Source: Gemmatimonadota bacterium (GTDB taxonomy: Bacteria; Gemmatimonadota; Gemmatimonadetes; Longimicrobiales; Gaopeijiaceae). From it: 44,877 bases of DNA. The number at the start of each line of letters is the position of its first letter. The first letter of the stretch is position 1. The notes below the pieces were generated by a model that worked only from the letters and a program-made list of their open reading frames with translations, was not told the DNA's origin and did no database searches. Position numbers and translations under genes: made by a program. Location of the stretch: NCBI GenBank assembly GCA_007126575.1, contig SLBA01000138.1, forward strand, positions 1 to 44,877. The letters are read 5' to 3'. Below, in pieces: positions 38,242 through 44,877 of the stretch.

Positions 38242-38806
38242 TCTCGATCTCTTCGAGGAAATCCTGAAGAGGCTGGAAGATCTCCTGGGCCCAGCTCGCC
38301 AGAATGCGAGCGGCTTTGCACGAGGGCTCGTCGGACCGACCGAGGTGGCGGGCGGCGGCCATTCCCAGCACCTCCGGCGATTCCTCGAGTGCATGGTGGT
38401 AGTCGAAATACCGGGCCGCGGCCCTCTGCTCGAAGATGGGCAGCTCAGCCGAGGTGATTCCCCGCTTCTCGAGGTCCTCGTAGATGGCGCGATGCAGGGC
38501 TCCGAGCACACACTTCACCGGATCGCCGTTCGTTCTCGGGTGGAAGACCTGGCGGACCGAGCGGACATGGGCCCACATCAGGTAGATGAGGAGCTCCTCG
38601 GTGGCTGAATCGCTCGGGACGCCCTCTTCGGTCGAAACCCCCAGGTCCGAGAAGAGCTGACTCGATTCGTTGGAGAGGAGGAGGTCGGAGAGGCTCTCCC
38701 AGACCATGTGTGCCACGTGCGCCCCGAGTTCCTCGCGGGTCATCGGCGCGCCCGGGCCGGGATCACCGAGGCGGGTCGCCCTTGCGAGTTCGGCGAATCT
38801 GGGCAT
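38210..38806 (-). CDS. Protein of unknown function, mostly helical
   Basis: 198 aa, soluble. Noted segments: LGAHVAHMVWESLSDLLLSNESSQLFSDLG, then ATEELLIYLMWAHVRSVRQVF, VLGALHRAIYEDLEKRGI, QRAAARYFDYHHALEE and WAQEIFQPLQDFLEEIEII. No motif identifies a family. Start ATG 38806 has AGGAG four bases upstream. It is divergent from a lipoprotein gene (150-base gap) and overlaps the end of the ahpD-like gene on the other strand. Confidence 0.65.
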   Translation of the reverse strand: MPRFAELARATRLGDPGPGAPMTREELGAHVAHMVWESLSDLLLSNESSQLFSDLGVSTEEGVPSDSATEELLIYLMWAHVRSVRQVFHPRTNGDPVKCVLGALHRAIYEDLEKRGITSAELPIFEQRAAARYFDYHHALEESPEVLGMAAARHLGRSDEPSCKAARILASWAQEIFQPLQDFLEEIEIIPPGDPQPE

Positions 38807-38956
38807 TGCTCTCCTGACGGGGGTAGGGGAGTTCGGGGTGGACGTTCCGGACCCCGGGAACTCTTTTCGGGCATTGGAGACTACATACACCTGTTCGATG
38901 CCGTCGGGCAAGAAAAAGTTTACCCACTCCGAATCCCTGACCCGGTTCATCCCTCT

Positions 38957-39703
38957 ATGAAAGCTTCGTCCAGACTTCTGGTTCTTGGGTTTTTCGCCAG
39001 TCTTCTCGTGACGGCGTGCGCCAGCGGCCCGGCGACGGTGCCGACCCCACGATCGGTCATCATCTTTTCCGGTGAGCGGATTCAGACCGATCGGGAGACC
39101 ATGGGCGAAGTCGACTCCTGGCTGCGTGTGCAGCGCGAGGAGATCGAGCGCAACCCCAGCTTCCTGATCCGTCTCCAGTCGACCACGAATCCGGGGTATC
39201 CCTGGCGGGACTTCGAGATCACCGGGGATACGGCGATCGTCTTCCTGCAGCAGACGGCGCGCGATGCCGAGGCGCCGTACCTGATCTACGCGCACCTGCG
39301 GCTGATGGCGTCGCGGGACGATCCGGCGGAGCTGGAGCCGTGGCTTCCCGAGGATGACCTGGGCAAGGAGGGGCTCGACCTGGAGCTTGCGATCCTGAAT
39401 CGGGTGGCCGATGTGTGGCTCCTGGGGCGATCCGTCTATGACACCCAGGCCTTCGGACCGCTCGACGAGATCATGTACGCACGGGAGGCGGGGTTCCTGC
39501 GCGAGCTCGTGCTCCAGGCGCGGCGGGACCGCTTCGCCAGCGAGCGCGAGGCCCACTTCGCGGCCGAGCCGGATCGGGAGTCCGAGTTCAGGAGCTGGCT
39601 GGAGAGGGTGTTCGAGCGCTCGGAGCCGGGGTACGCCGAGGCGGCCGAGGCGATCGAGACCGATGAGGAGATTCCCCCGGGACCGCCGGGCGGCGGCCGC
39701 TGA
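38957..39703 (+). CDS. Lipoprotein of unknown function
   Basis: 248 aa. Lipobox LLVTAC in the first 21 residues. The body is mixed alpha/beta: PRSVIIFSGERIQTDRETM, DSWLRVQREEIERNPSFLIR, DFEITGDTAIVFLQQTARDAEAPYLIYAHLRLM, and a long charged helix ELVLQARRDRFASEREAHFA, then an acidic Pro/Gly-rich tail. No family was recognised. The ribosome site is not obvious before the ATG at 38957. It converges with the small gene ending at 39716. Confidence 0.65.
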   Translation: MKASSRLLVLGFFASLLVTACASGPATVPTPRSVIIFSGERIQTDRETMGEVDSWLRVQREEIERNPSFLIRLQSTTNPGYPWRDFEITGDTAIVFLQQTARDAEAPYLIYAHLRLMASRDDPAELEPWLPEDDLGKEGLDLELAILNRVADVWLLGRSVYDTQAFGPLDEIMYAREAGFLRELVLQARRDRFASEREAHFAAEPDRESEFRSWLERVFERSEPGYAEAAEAIETDEEIPPGPPGGGR

Positions 39704-39715
39704 CCACGGTCCTTC

Positions 39716-40021
39716 TCAGGCGGGCCGAACAACCCAGGTGAGGTCGACGGGGACCCCGTCCCCCTCCTCCTCGATGTGCAGGTCGATCCGGCCGGACTCC
39801 CGGATCCGGCCGTCCGAGACCTTCCCTCCGGTCACCGGAAACCCCAGGACCCTCAGGCGGCGCTCCTCCCCTCGGGGACCCGTTGCGCTGAGGGTGGCCC
39901 CGCGAAGAGCACGCACCGTGGGGGGTGCCCCTTCGAGAAGTCGAAGTCGCAGGATTCGGCCCCCGTGCGGGTGGTCGAGGGCGTCGATGACCTTGAGTCG
40001 AGTCTGTCCCGTGTTCGCCAT
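39716..40021 (-). CDS. Small protein of unknown function, predicted beta-rich
   Basis: 101 aa. ANTGQTRLKVIDALDHPHGGRILRLRLLEG opens like a small beta-barrel, with further strands VRALRGATLSATGPRGEERRLRVLGF and GRIDLHIEEEGDGVPVDLTWVV. Residues G-G-K-V-S-D are reminiscent of a translation-factor-type barrel, but this is weak. The start is placed at ATG 40021 because sequence upstream (to 40120) is low-complexity. It is divergent from the decarboxylase gene, which starts 170 bases away. Confidence 0.5.
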   Translation of the reverse strand: MANTGQTRLKVIDALDHPHGGRILRLRLLEGAPPTVRALRGATLSATGPRGEERRLRVLGFPVTGGKVSDGRIRESGRIDLHIEEEGDGVPVDLTWVVRPA

Positions 40022-40190
40022 TGCCGCTACCGTGTGGCTCCGTGTGGGGAGGTCCGGATCCGCTCGCTGTGGATCGCGGGGATCCGACCGATTTGGGTTC
40101 GATCGAGGGCCCACAGGCATCGGCTGGGACCCTCGAACACCTTAGATGATGCGAGGGAGGGCGTCAACGACCTCCCGGAAGGAGCCGAGG

Positions 40191-41651
40191 ATGGAAGAGG
40201 CCGACGACGGCGTCGGAGAACTGCAGCTATCGCCGGAGGTGATGCGGGAGATGGGGTATCGCGCGGTGGACGCGCTGGTGGACCGGTGGGCCGAACTTCC
40301 CAACGAGCCGGCGTGGCGCGGCGGATCCCGAGCCGAGATGGACACCCGTCTCGGGCCCATCGCGCCCCCACCCGCGGGTCCGAGCGATCCCGAATCCGTG
40401 CTTCGGGAGGCGATCGAGTCGGTCCTGCCCGAGGCGGCGCGCATCGACCACCCCCGCTTTTTCGCCTTCATTCCCTCGGCCCCGAGCTGGATGGCCGTGC
40501 TGGGGGACTTCCTGGCCACGGGCTTCAACGTCTTTCAGGGCACCTGGCTGGCGTCGGCCGGCCCGAGCCGGGTCGAGCTCGAGGTCGTGGAGTGGTTCCG
40601 GAGTTGGGTCGGAATGCCCGAGGGCGCCGAAGGGGTGCTGACCAGCGGGGGCTCGGTGGCGAACCTGATGGCGGTGGTCATGGCGCGCGAGATCGCGGAC
40701 AGTCCGGATCGTCCCGTCGTCTACCTGTCCGACCAGGGGCACTCGTCGCTGCGCCGGGCCGCCCGGCTGGCCGGAATCCCCCCCGAGGGCATCCGCGTGC
40801 TCCCGACCGGCCCCGACCTGCTCCTCGTCCCCGACCGGGTACGTCGAGCCGTGGCCGAAGACCGTAGGGACGGAGCGGTGCCGATCCTGGTCTGCGCGAA
40901 CGGGGGGGCCACGAACACGGGCCGGGTCGACCCTCTCGCGGCGCTGGGCCGGATGGCGCGGGAGCTCGGGGTGCGCCTGCACGTCGATGCCGCCTTCGGA
41001 GGGTTCGCGGCGCTCACCGACACCGGGCGGGAGGCGCTCGACGGACTCGGAGAGGCCGACACGATCACCCTGGACCCCCACAAGTGGCTCTTTCAGCCCT
41101 TCGAATGTGGATGCCTGATGGCGAGGGAGCCGGGTGAGCTCACGTCGGTCTTCGGGGTGCAGGCCGAGTACCTCCAGGACACCGAGCTCGGAGACGACCA
41201 GGTGAACTTCGGGAATCGGGGCGTTCAGCTCTCGCGCACCTTCCGGGCGCTCAAGGTTTGGATGACGGTGAGGACGCATGGACTCGACGCGATCCGTCGC
41301 GGGGTGGACCACGGGATCCGGCTGGCCGAGCGTGCCGAAGCCCGGATTCGGGGCTCCGAGACCCTGGAGCTGCTCTCCCCCGCCACCCTGGGGATCGTGC
41401 TCTACCGGTTCGTGCCCGACGAAGACGATCCCGACGCGGTGGATCGACTCAACCGGACGATCCAGGAGCGCGTGATCGAGAGCGGCTACGCCATGGTGTC
41501 GTCGACTCGCATCGGGGGGCGCTACGCCCTTCGCCTGTGCATTCTGAATCCGCGCACGAGCTGGAGCGATGTCGAGGGGGTGCTGCGCCGGGTGGAGACG
41601 CTCGGGGCGGAGCTCTCGGGGCTCCCCGGCCGGAGCGTCGGGGCCCGATGA
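40191..41651 (+). CDS. PLP-dependent group II amino acid decarboxylase
   Basis: 486 aa. Fold-type I PLP enzyme: HPRFFAFIPSAPSWMAVLGDFLATGFN, TSGGSVANLMAVVMAR, H184 stacking on the cofactor (YLSDQGHSSLRRAA), VCANGGATNTGRVDPL, D266 in HVDAAFGGF and the PLP lysine K298 in TLDPHKWLFQPFECG. This matches the aromatic-L-amino-acid/glutamate decarboxylase group; the substrate (tyrosine, tryptophan, aspartate or another) is not decided. Start ATG 40191 has AAGGAG six bases upstream. The stop overlaps the next gene by ATGA. Confidence 0.9.
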   Translation: MEEADDGVGELQLSPEVMREMGYRAVDALVDRWAELPNEPAWRGGSRAEMDTRLGPIAPPPAGPSDPESVLREAIESVLPEAARIDHPRFFAFIPSAPSWMAVLGDFLATGFNVFQGTWLASAGPSRVELEVVEWFRSWVGMPEGAEGVLTSGGSVANLMAVVMAREIADSPDRPVVYLSDQGHSSLRRAARLAGIPPEGIRVLPTGPDLLLVPDRVRRAVAEDRRDGAVPILVCANGGATNTGRVDPLAALGRMARELGVRLHVDAAFGGFAALTDTGREALDGLGEADTITLDPHKWLFQPFECGCLMAREPGELTSVFGVQAEYLQDTELGDDQVNFGNRGVQLSRTFRALKVWMTVRTHGLDAIRRGVDHGIRLAERAEARIRGSETLELLSPATLGIVLYRFVPDEDDPDAVDRLNRTIQERVIESGYAMVSSTRIGGRYALRLCILNPRTSWSDVEGVLRRVETLGAELSGLPGRSVGAR

Positions 41652-42580
41652 CCGAGGAGCTCCGGGGAATTCAGGCCGAAGGGGAGTCCGGCGCCGCGCC
41701 TGCCGGGGAGCCGCCGGATGACCGTGCGCAGGTGTCCCCGGACGCGTCACGCGACGCATCCCGAGATGCACCGCAGGACGCACCGCCCGATCCCCCTCCG
41801 GGGGCCGAGGCTGCGAGGGGAAGGCTGCGGGTCGGGATGGTCCTGACGGCGGTGCTCGTGGCGATCTTCGTGATGGCCACGGAACTGTCGGTCCCCAACG
41901 CCATCGGCCTCTCCCTCTTCCTGTTGGCGTTTCCCGCGATCGCCTGGGCGCAGCTACCCCTGATGACCGAGGAGATGCTGGAGCGAATCCCGGTCTACCT
42001 CGGCTCGATCCTCTCGATCTCGCTCCTGGGCTTTCTGGGGCTGGGCCTGGGGGTCTGGGGCTTCGAGCCGGCCGACCTGGGGCTCGTCGGACTTCCGGTC
42101 GGGCCCCTGCTGGGCTGGGTGGTGGCGATCACCGGGGGGGCGCTTCTGCTCGGCAAGCTCACGGAGCCGCTGGACAAGGCGATCCACGGAGGGCCCCACC
42201 CGATCCTGCTGCAGCTCCTGCCCCGCACTCCCCGCGAGAAGGGGGTCTTCGGGGGGCTCTCGCTGGTCGCGGGATGGGGTGAGGAGGTCGCCTATCGCGG
42301 CTACGTCCCCGCGGCGCTCCTGCTGCTCGTCGCCGACCCCTGGGTCGCCATGGGGATCGCGGCGCTGGCCTTCGGGGGCCTCCACTCCTACCAGGGGGGG
42401 ATCGGGGTGGTGCGCACGGCGCTCATGGGCTTTCTTCTTGGGGTGCCGGTGGTGCTCACCGGGAGCATCCTTCCCAGCATCGCGGCGCACGCACTCGTGG
42501 ATCTGATCGCCGGTTTCGTTCTCGGTCCGCGGATCCTGCGCCGGGCGGGCATTTCTCTCGAACCTCAAGATGGGCAGTGA
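41648..42580 (+). CDS. CPBP-family intramembrane metalloprotease
   Basis: 310 aa. About 57 acidic, repetitive residues (PDASRDASRDAPQDAPPDPP) precede eight or so membrane helices. The catalytic motifs of the CPBP (type II CAAX) family are complete: GWGEEVAYRGYV (E212, E213, R217), FGGLHSYQG (H246) and IAAHALVDL (H281). Bacterial members are putative prenyl-protein or self-immunity proteases; function here is unknown. The ATG at 41648 overlaps the decarboxylase stop, so they are co-translated. Confidence 0.88.
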   Translation: MTEELRGIQAEGESGAAPAGEPPDDRAQVSPDASRDASRDAPQDAPPDPPPGAEAARGRLRVGMVLTAVLVAIFVMATELSVPNAIGLSLFLLAFPAIAWAQLPLMTEEMLERIPVYLGSILSISLLGFLGLGLGVWGFEPADLGLVGLPVGPLLGWVVAITGGALLLGKLTEPLDKAIHGGPHPILLQLLPRTPREKGVFGGLSLVAGWGEEVAYRGYVPAALLLLVADPWVAMGIAALAFGGLHSYQGGIGVVRTALMGFLLGVPVVLTGSILPSIAAHALVDLIAGFVLGPRILRRAGISLEPQDGQ

Positions 42581-42586
42581 TCTGAC

Positions 42587-43075
42587 ATGACTCTGGACTT
42601 TGCACTCATCGCCGATGCCGCCACCGTGGATGGGGGCGGCAAGCTCAGCGTGCTCGGAATCTTCGACCGGATCCGGGCCCGGGAATTTCCGGCACGGCAC
42701 GGCCGCATCGCCCTGGTGATGCGTCTCGCCGCCGGTCCCGAGGACGCGGGGGGCCACGAGGCCGACATCCGCATGGTCGATCCGAAGGGAGAGCAGGTGC
42801 TGCGGCTCGACGGCACCCTGCGCGTGGGAGAGGCGCCTCCCGGCGCTTCGGGCACCATCACGCGGGTGCCGCACGTGCTGAATCTCGACGGGATCACCTT
42901 CCAGGGGCCCGGTGTGTACGAGTTCGAGATCCGGATCGACGGAGAGCTCGTCTCGACGTTGCCCCTGACGCTCGAGGAGCTCCGCGACGATCGCCGCTTT
43001 CCCGGACCCGGATCCTCGCAGGGCCCCGACGGGGTCCCGGTGGTCTTCGCGCCGGGCGGCCCTGCCAAGGCCTGA
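42587..43075 (+). CDS. DUF6941-like protein of unknown function
   Basis: 162 aa, soluble. MTLDFALIADAATVDGGGKLSVLGIFDRIRAREFPA opens a beta-sandwich-like domain with IALVMRLAAG, EADIRMVDPKGEQVLRL and VYEFEIRIDGELVSTLPLTLEE. The start pattern (AxxADAA...GGKLSVLGIF) resembles DUF6941 proteins; role unknown. It starts 6 bases after the CPBP gene and ends 5 bases before the MOSC gene, so it is part of the same transcription unit. Confidence 0.65.
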   Translation: MTLDFALIADAATVDGGGKLSVLGIFDRIRAREFPARHGRIALVMRLAAGPEDAGGHEADIRMVDPKGEQVLRLDGTLRVGEAPPGASGTITRVPHVLNLDGITFQGPGVYEFEIRIDGELVSTLPLTLEELRDDRRFPGPGSSQGPDGVPVVFAPGGPAKA

Positions 43076-43080
43076 CCCGC

Positions 43081-43926
43081 ATGTCCCCCCGTGTGTCGTC
43101 GCTCACCCTGTATCCCCTGAAGGGCGCCGCGGGGGTTGCGGTGCAGGAGATGACGCTGGACGCGGTCGGGCCCGTCGGGGACCGCCGCTGGATGCTGGTG
43201 GACCCCGACGGGGTCTTCCTGAGCCAGCGCTCCACCCCGGCGATGGCGCTCCTGGCGACGTCGATCGAGTCGGACCGCTCGGGGTCGACCCGATTTCGGA
43301 TCACGCACCCCGACGCCCCCGGATCGGACGGGCCGCTCCTTCCGCTGTACCCCGCCGAACTCGAGGGGGAGCGCCTGTCGGTGGACATCTGGAGCGACCA
43401 GGTCACGGCCATCGCGCCCGATCCCGAGGCCGACCGATGGTTCTCGGCCGTGCTGGACCGGGCGTGCCGGGTGGTGCACCTGCCCGAGTCCTCGGTTCGA
43501 CCGACCGACCCGCAGTGGGCGCCGGGCGGTCGGGTGGGGTTCGCAGACGGGTATCCCCTACTCGTCGCCTCGGAGGCCTCGCTCGCCTCCCTGAATGCCC
43601 GACTGGCCGAGCCCCTCCCCATGAATCGATTCCGACCGAACATCGTGGTGACGGGGGTCTCGATGGCACACGAAGAGGACCATTGGCGCCGCATCCGGAT
43701 CGGGGCGGTCGACCTGGTCGGAGTGCGCGCATGCGGCCGTTGTGCGGTCACCACGGTCGATCAATCGTCGGGAGAGCGGGGGGTGGAGCCGCTGCGGACG
43801 CTGGCCGAATACCGGAAACATGGGAGCAAGGTGTATTTCGGGCAGAACCTCATGCACGACAACGCGGGTCGGCTTGCGGTGGGGGACCCGGTCCAGATCC
43901 TGGAGACGGCGGAGCCCCGCTACTGA
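43081..43926 (+). CDS. MOSC-domain protein (mARC/YcbX-like)
   Basis: 281 aa. Residues 1-110 form the N-terminal beta-barrel (VSSLTLYPLKGAAGVAVQEM, GDRRWMLVDPDGVFLSQR). The MOSC core runs from about 130 to 281, with DGYPLLVASEASLASLN, RFRPNIVV, and GVRACGRCAVTTVDQSSGERG; C221 aligns with the molybdenum-binding cysteine of mARC proteins. It may use the molybdenum cofactor to reduce N-hydroxylated compounds. The cofactor route is represented by moaA at 26.2 kb. Start ATG 43081 is 5 bases after the previous stop. Confidence 0.88.
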   Translation: MSPRVSSLTLYPLKGAAGVAVQEMTLDAVGPVGDRRWMLVDPDGVFLSQRSTPAMALLATSIESDRSGSTRFRITHPDAPGSDGPLLPLYPAELEGERLSVDIWSDQVTAIAPDPEADRWFSAVLDRACRVVHLPESSVRPTDPQWAPGGRVGFADGYPLLVASEASLASLNARLAEPLPMNRFRPNIVVTGVSMAHEEDHWRRIRIGAVDLVGVRACGRCAVTTVDQSSGERGVEPLRTLAEYRKHGSKVYFGQNLMHDNAGRLAVGDPVQILETAEPRY

Positions 43927-43934
43927 GCCGGGGC
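43914..43934 (+). terminator. Hairpin over the stop of the MOSC gene
   Basis: GCCCCG (43914-43919) and CGGGGC (43929-43934) form a 6-bp stem enclosing the stop codon. GAAATTG follows with no T-run, so its activity is doubtful. It separates the four-gene unit from the next pair. Confidence 0.3.
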
Positions 43935-44035
43935 GAAATTGTGGCCCTACCCTTGCAGAAACCTTCTTAAGACCGAAAGGTATTAGACAGACGAAGGTCC
44001 CCGACGGGCTGATCCCGCGTTTTCGAGGAGGCACA

Positions 44036-44458
44036 ATGATCCTCACCTGCAATTACGAGGAAGTCACGGCGCTGAGCCATGGCGCCCGTGCGTTCCTGGG
44101 CGATGATGCGCTCGATTCCGGGCAGGTGGCGGCCCCCTCGCAGGACCGTGGGGACGTCGAGGATCTCCTCCCGCGGCTCACCGGAGATCTGTCATTTCAC
44201 ACCCTGGCCGAGCAGCGCGAAGCCGAGCGCGGGGTGCGGGTCGTGGTCAACCACCTCCAGACCACCATGGAGGAGATGGTCGTGGCGACCCACCCGGCGG
44301 CCGAAGAGGCCGTGGCGGCCTACTTCGACTACGCCCATGCCCTCTCGGTCCTGGGCCGGCTCATGGAGCTCGGCGCCGAGATGGAGGCCATGGTCGAGGT
44401 CGTCACCGGGCGTCCGGCGCACGGCGAGCTGCTCCACACCTTTCGGTTCCCCGACTGA
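44036..44458 (+). CDS. Protein of unknown function
   Basis: 140 aa, soluble and mostly helical at its C-terminus. MILTCNYEEVTALSHGARAFL opens it, then a helical HTLAEQREAERGVRVVVNHLQTTMEEMVVATHPAAEEAVAAYFDYAHALSVLGRLMELGAEMEAM segment. No family was recognised. ATG 44036 has GAGGAGG six bases upstream, a strong site, so it is well translated. The next gene starts 4 bases after its stop, so the pair is a small operon. Confidence 0.7.
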   Translation: MILTCNYEEVTALSHGARAFLGDDALDSGQVAAPSQDRGDVEDLLPRLTGDLSFHTLAEQREAERGVRVVVNHLQTTMEEMVVATHPAAEEAVAAYFDYAHALSVLGRLMELGAEMEAMVEVVTGRPAHGELLHTFRFPD

Positions 44459-44462
44459 ACCC

Positions 44463-44777
44463 GTGAGCGCATCGCGGATCGAAGCCCTTCGGTCCATGCT
44501 CGAGCGCCGTCCCGACGACGCCCGCCTGCGCTTCGGCCTTGCCGTCGAATACCTCAACTCGGGTGATCTCGAGACCGGGGTGACCGAGCTCCGGCGGTAC
44601 CTGGAGACGGCCGACGACGAGGGCAACGCCTGGGGACGGCTCGCGGCCGCACTCGACGAACTGGGGCGCACCGACGACGCCCTCGACGCCTATCGTCGCG
44701 GGATCGAGGCGGCCCACCGGTTCGGCCATCCCACCATGGCCGAAGAGTTCGAAGAGGAGATCGACCGGCTCTCCTGA
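44463..44777 (+). CDS. Small TPR-repeat protein
   Basis: 104 aa, start GTG 44463 right after the previous stop. It holds about two to three tetratricopeptide repeats: ALRSMLERRPDDARLRFGLAVEYLNSGDLETGVTELRRYLE, and NAWGRLAAALDELGRTDDALDAYRRGIEAAHRFG. This is a protein-protein scaffold; no enzymatic domain is attached. It probably works with the co-translated upstream protein. The last 100 bases of the window after it are pyrimidine-rich and show no gene. Confidence 0.82.
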   Translation: MSASRIEALRSMLERRPDDARLRFGLAVEYLNSGDLETGVTELRRYLETADDEGNAWGRLAAALDELGRTDDALDAYRRGIEAAHRFGHPTMAEEFEEEIDRLS

Positions 44778-44877
44778 GCCTCCGCGGCCTCCTCCCCCCT
44801 CCCCCCGCTCCCCCCTTCCCCCGACTCCCCCAGCGGGTCATCTTCGGTCACCCGTCGACCCGAAGTCACCCGATCCC

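Overview
The window is about 45 kb of very GC-rich bacterial DNA. Genes are tightly packed, often with 4-base start/stop overlaps (ATGA, GTGA), and many starts have a GGAG-type ribosome site. The mix of genes points to a Gram-negative, aerobic, protein- and peptide-scavenging bacterium: lipoprotein signals, OmpA, an outer-membrane protein remnant, a TspO-like protein, secreted S9 and alpha/beta hydrolases, amidohydrolases, AbgT and Na+-symporter transporters, and a PaaABCD ring-epoxidase operon. My best guess is Gemmatimonadota. That is inference from overall character, because no 16S rRNA or other marker gene is present. I see no tRNA, rRNA, CRISPR array, prophage or replication origin.

Layout. 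1-1.1 kb is a gene graveyard: an ISL3 transposase tail, a GAF protein whose end runs into that remnant, and the last strand of an outer-membrane protein. 1.1-4.7 kb holds a DUF6544 protein and a coupled three-gene set (four-helix membrane protein, XRE repressor, amidohydrolase fused to a CIA30-like domain) behind a promoter with an inverted repeat. 4.9-8.4 kb encodes OmpA and an Ig-repeat lipoprotein ending in an ice-binding-type domain; between them is a plus-strand intrinsic terminator with no visible gene. 8.7-15.5 kb carries an orphan LuxR-type regulator, YceI and other lipoproteins, a DUF3006/ComEC-like hydrolase pair and two secreted hydrolases. 15.7-18.4 kb is lemA plus an M48 protease with a TerB-like tail. 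18.4-34.6 kb is mainly transport and metabolism: AbgT, TspO, penicillin acylase, a fused aconitase-family dehydratase, MoaA, a DASS/SLC13 transporter, an SNF symporter, an S9 peptidase and phosphofructokinase.

34.8-38.2 kb is the most interesting part. A DUF59 gene is followed by a perfect palindrome of TetR-operator type and then a coupled operon paaA-paaD(N)-paaB-paaC-paaD(C)-ahpD-like. PaaD, one polypeptide in E. coli, is here two genes: the DUF59 half before paaB and the four-cysteine zinc-ribbon half after paaC. The last gene carries the exact AhpD catalytic signature (E-x11-C-x2-C-x3-H). No paaE reductase is present. 38.2-44.8 kb holds conserved genes of unknown function, a PLP-dependent decarboxylase coupled to a CPBP protease, a MOSC protein and a TPR protein.
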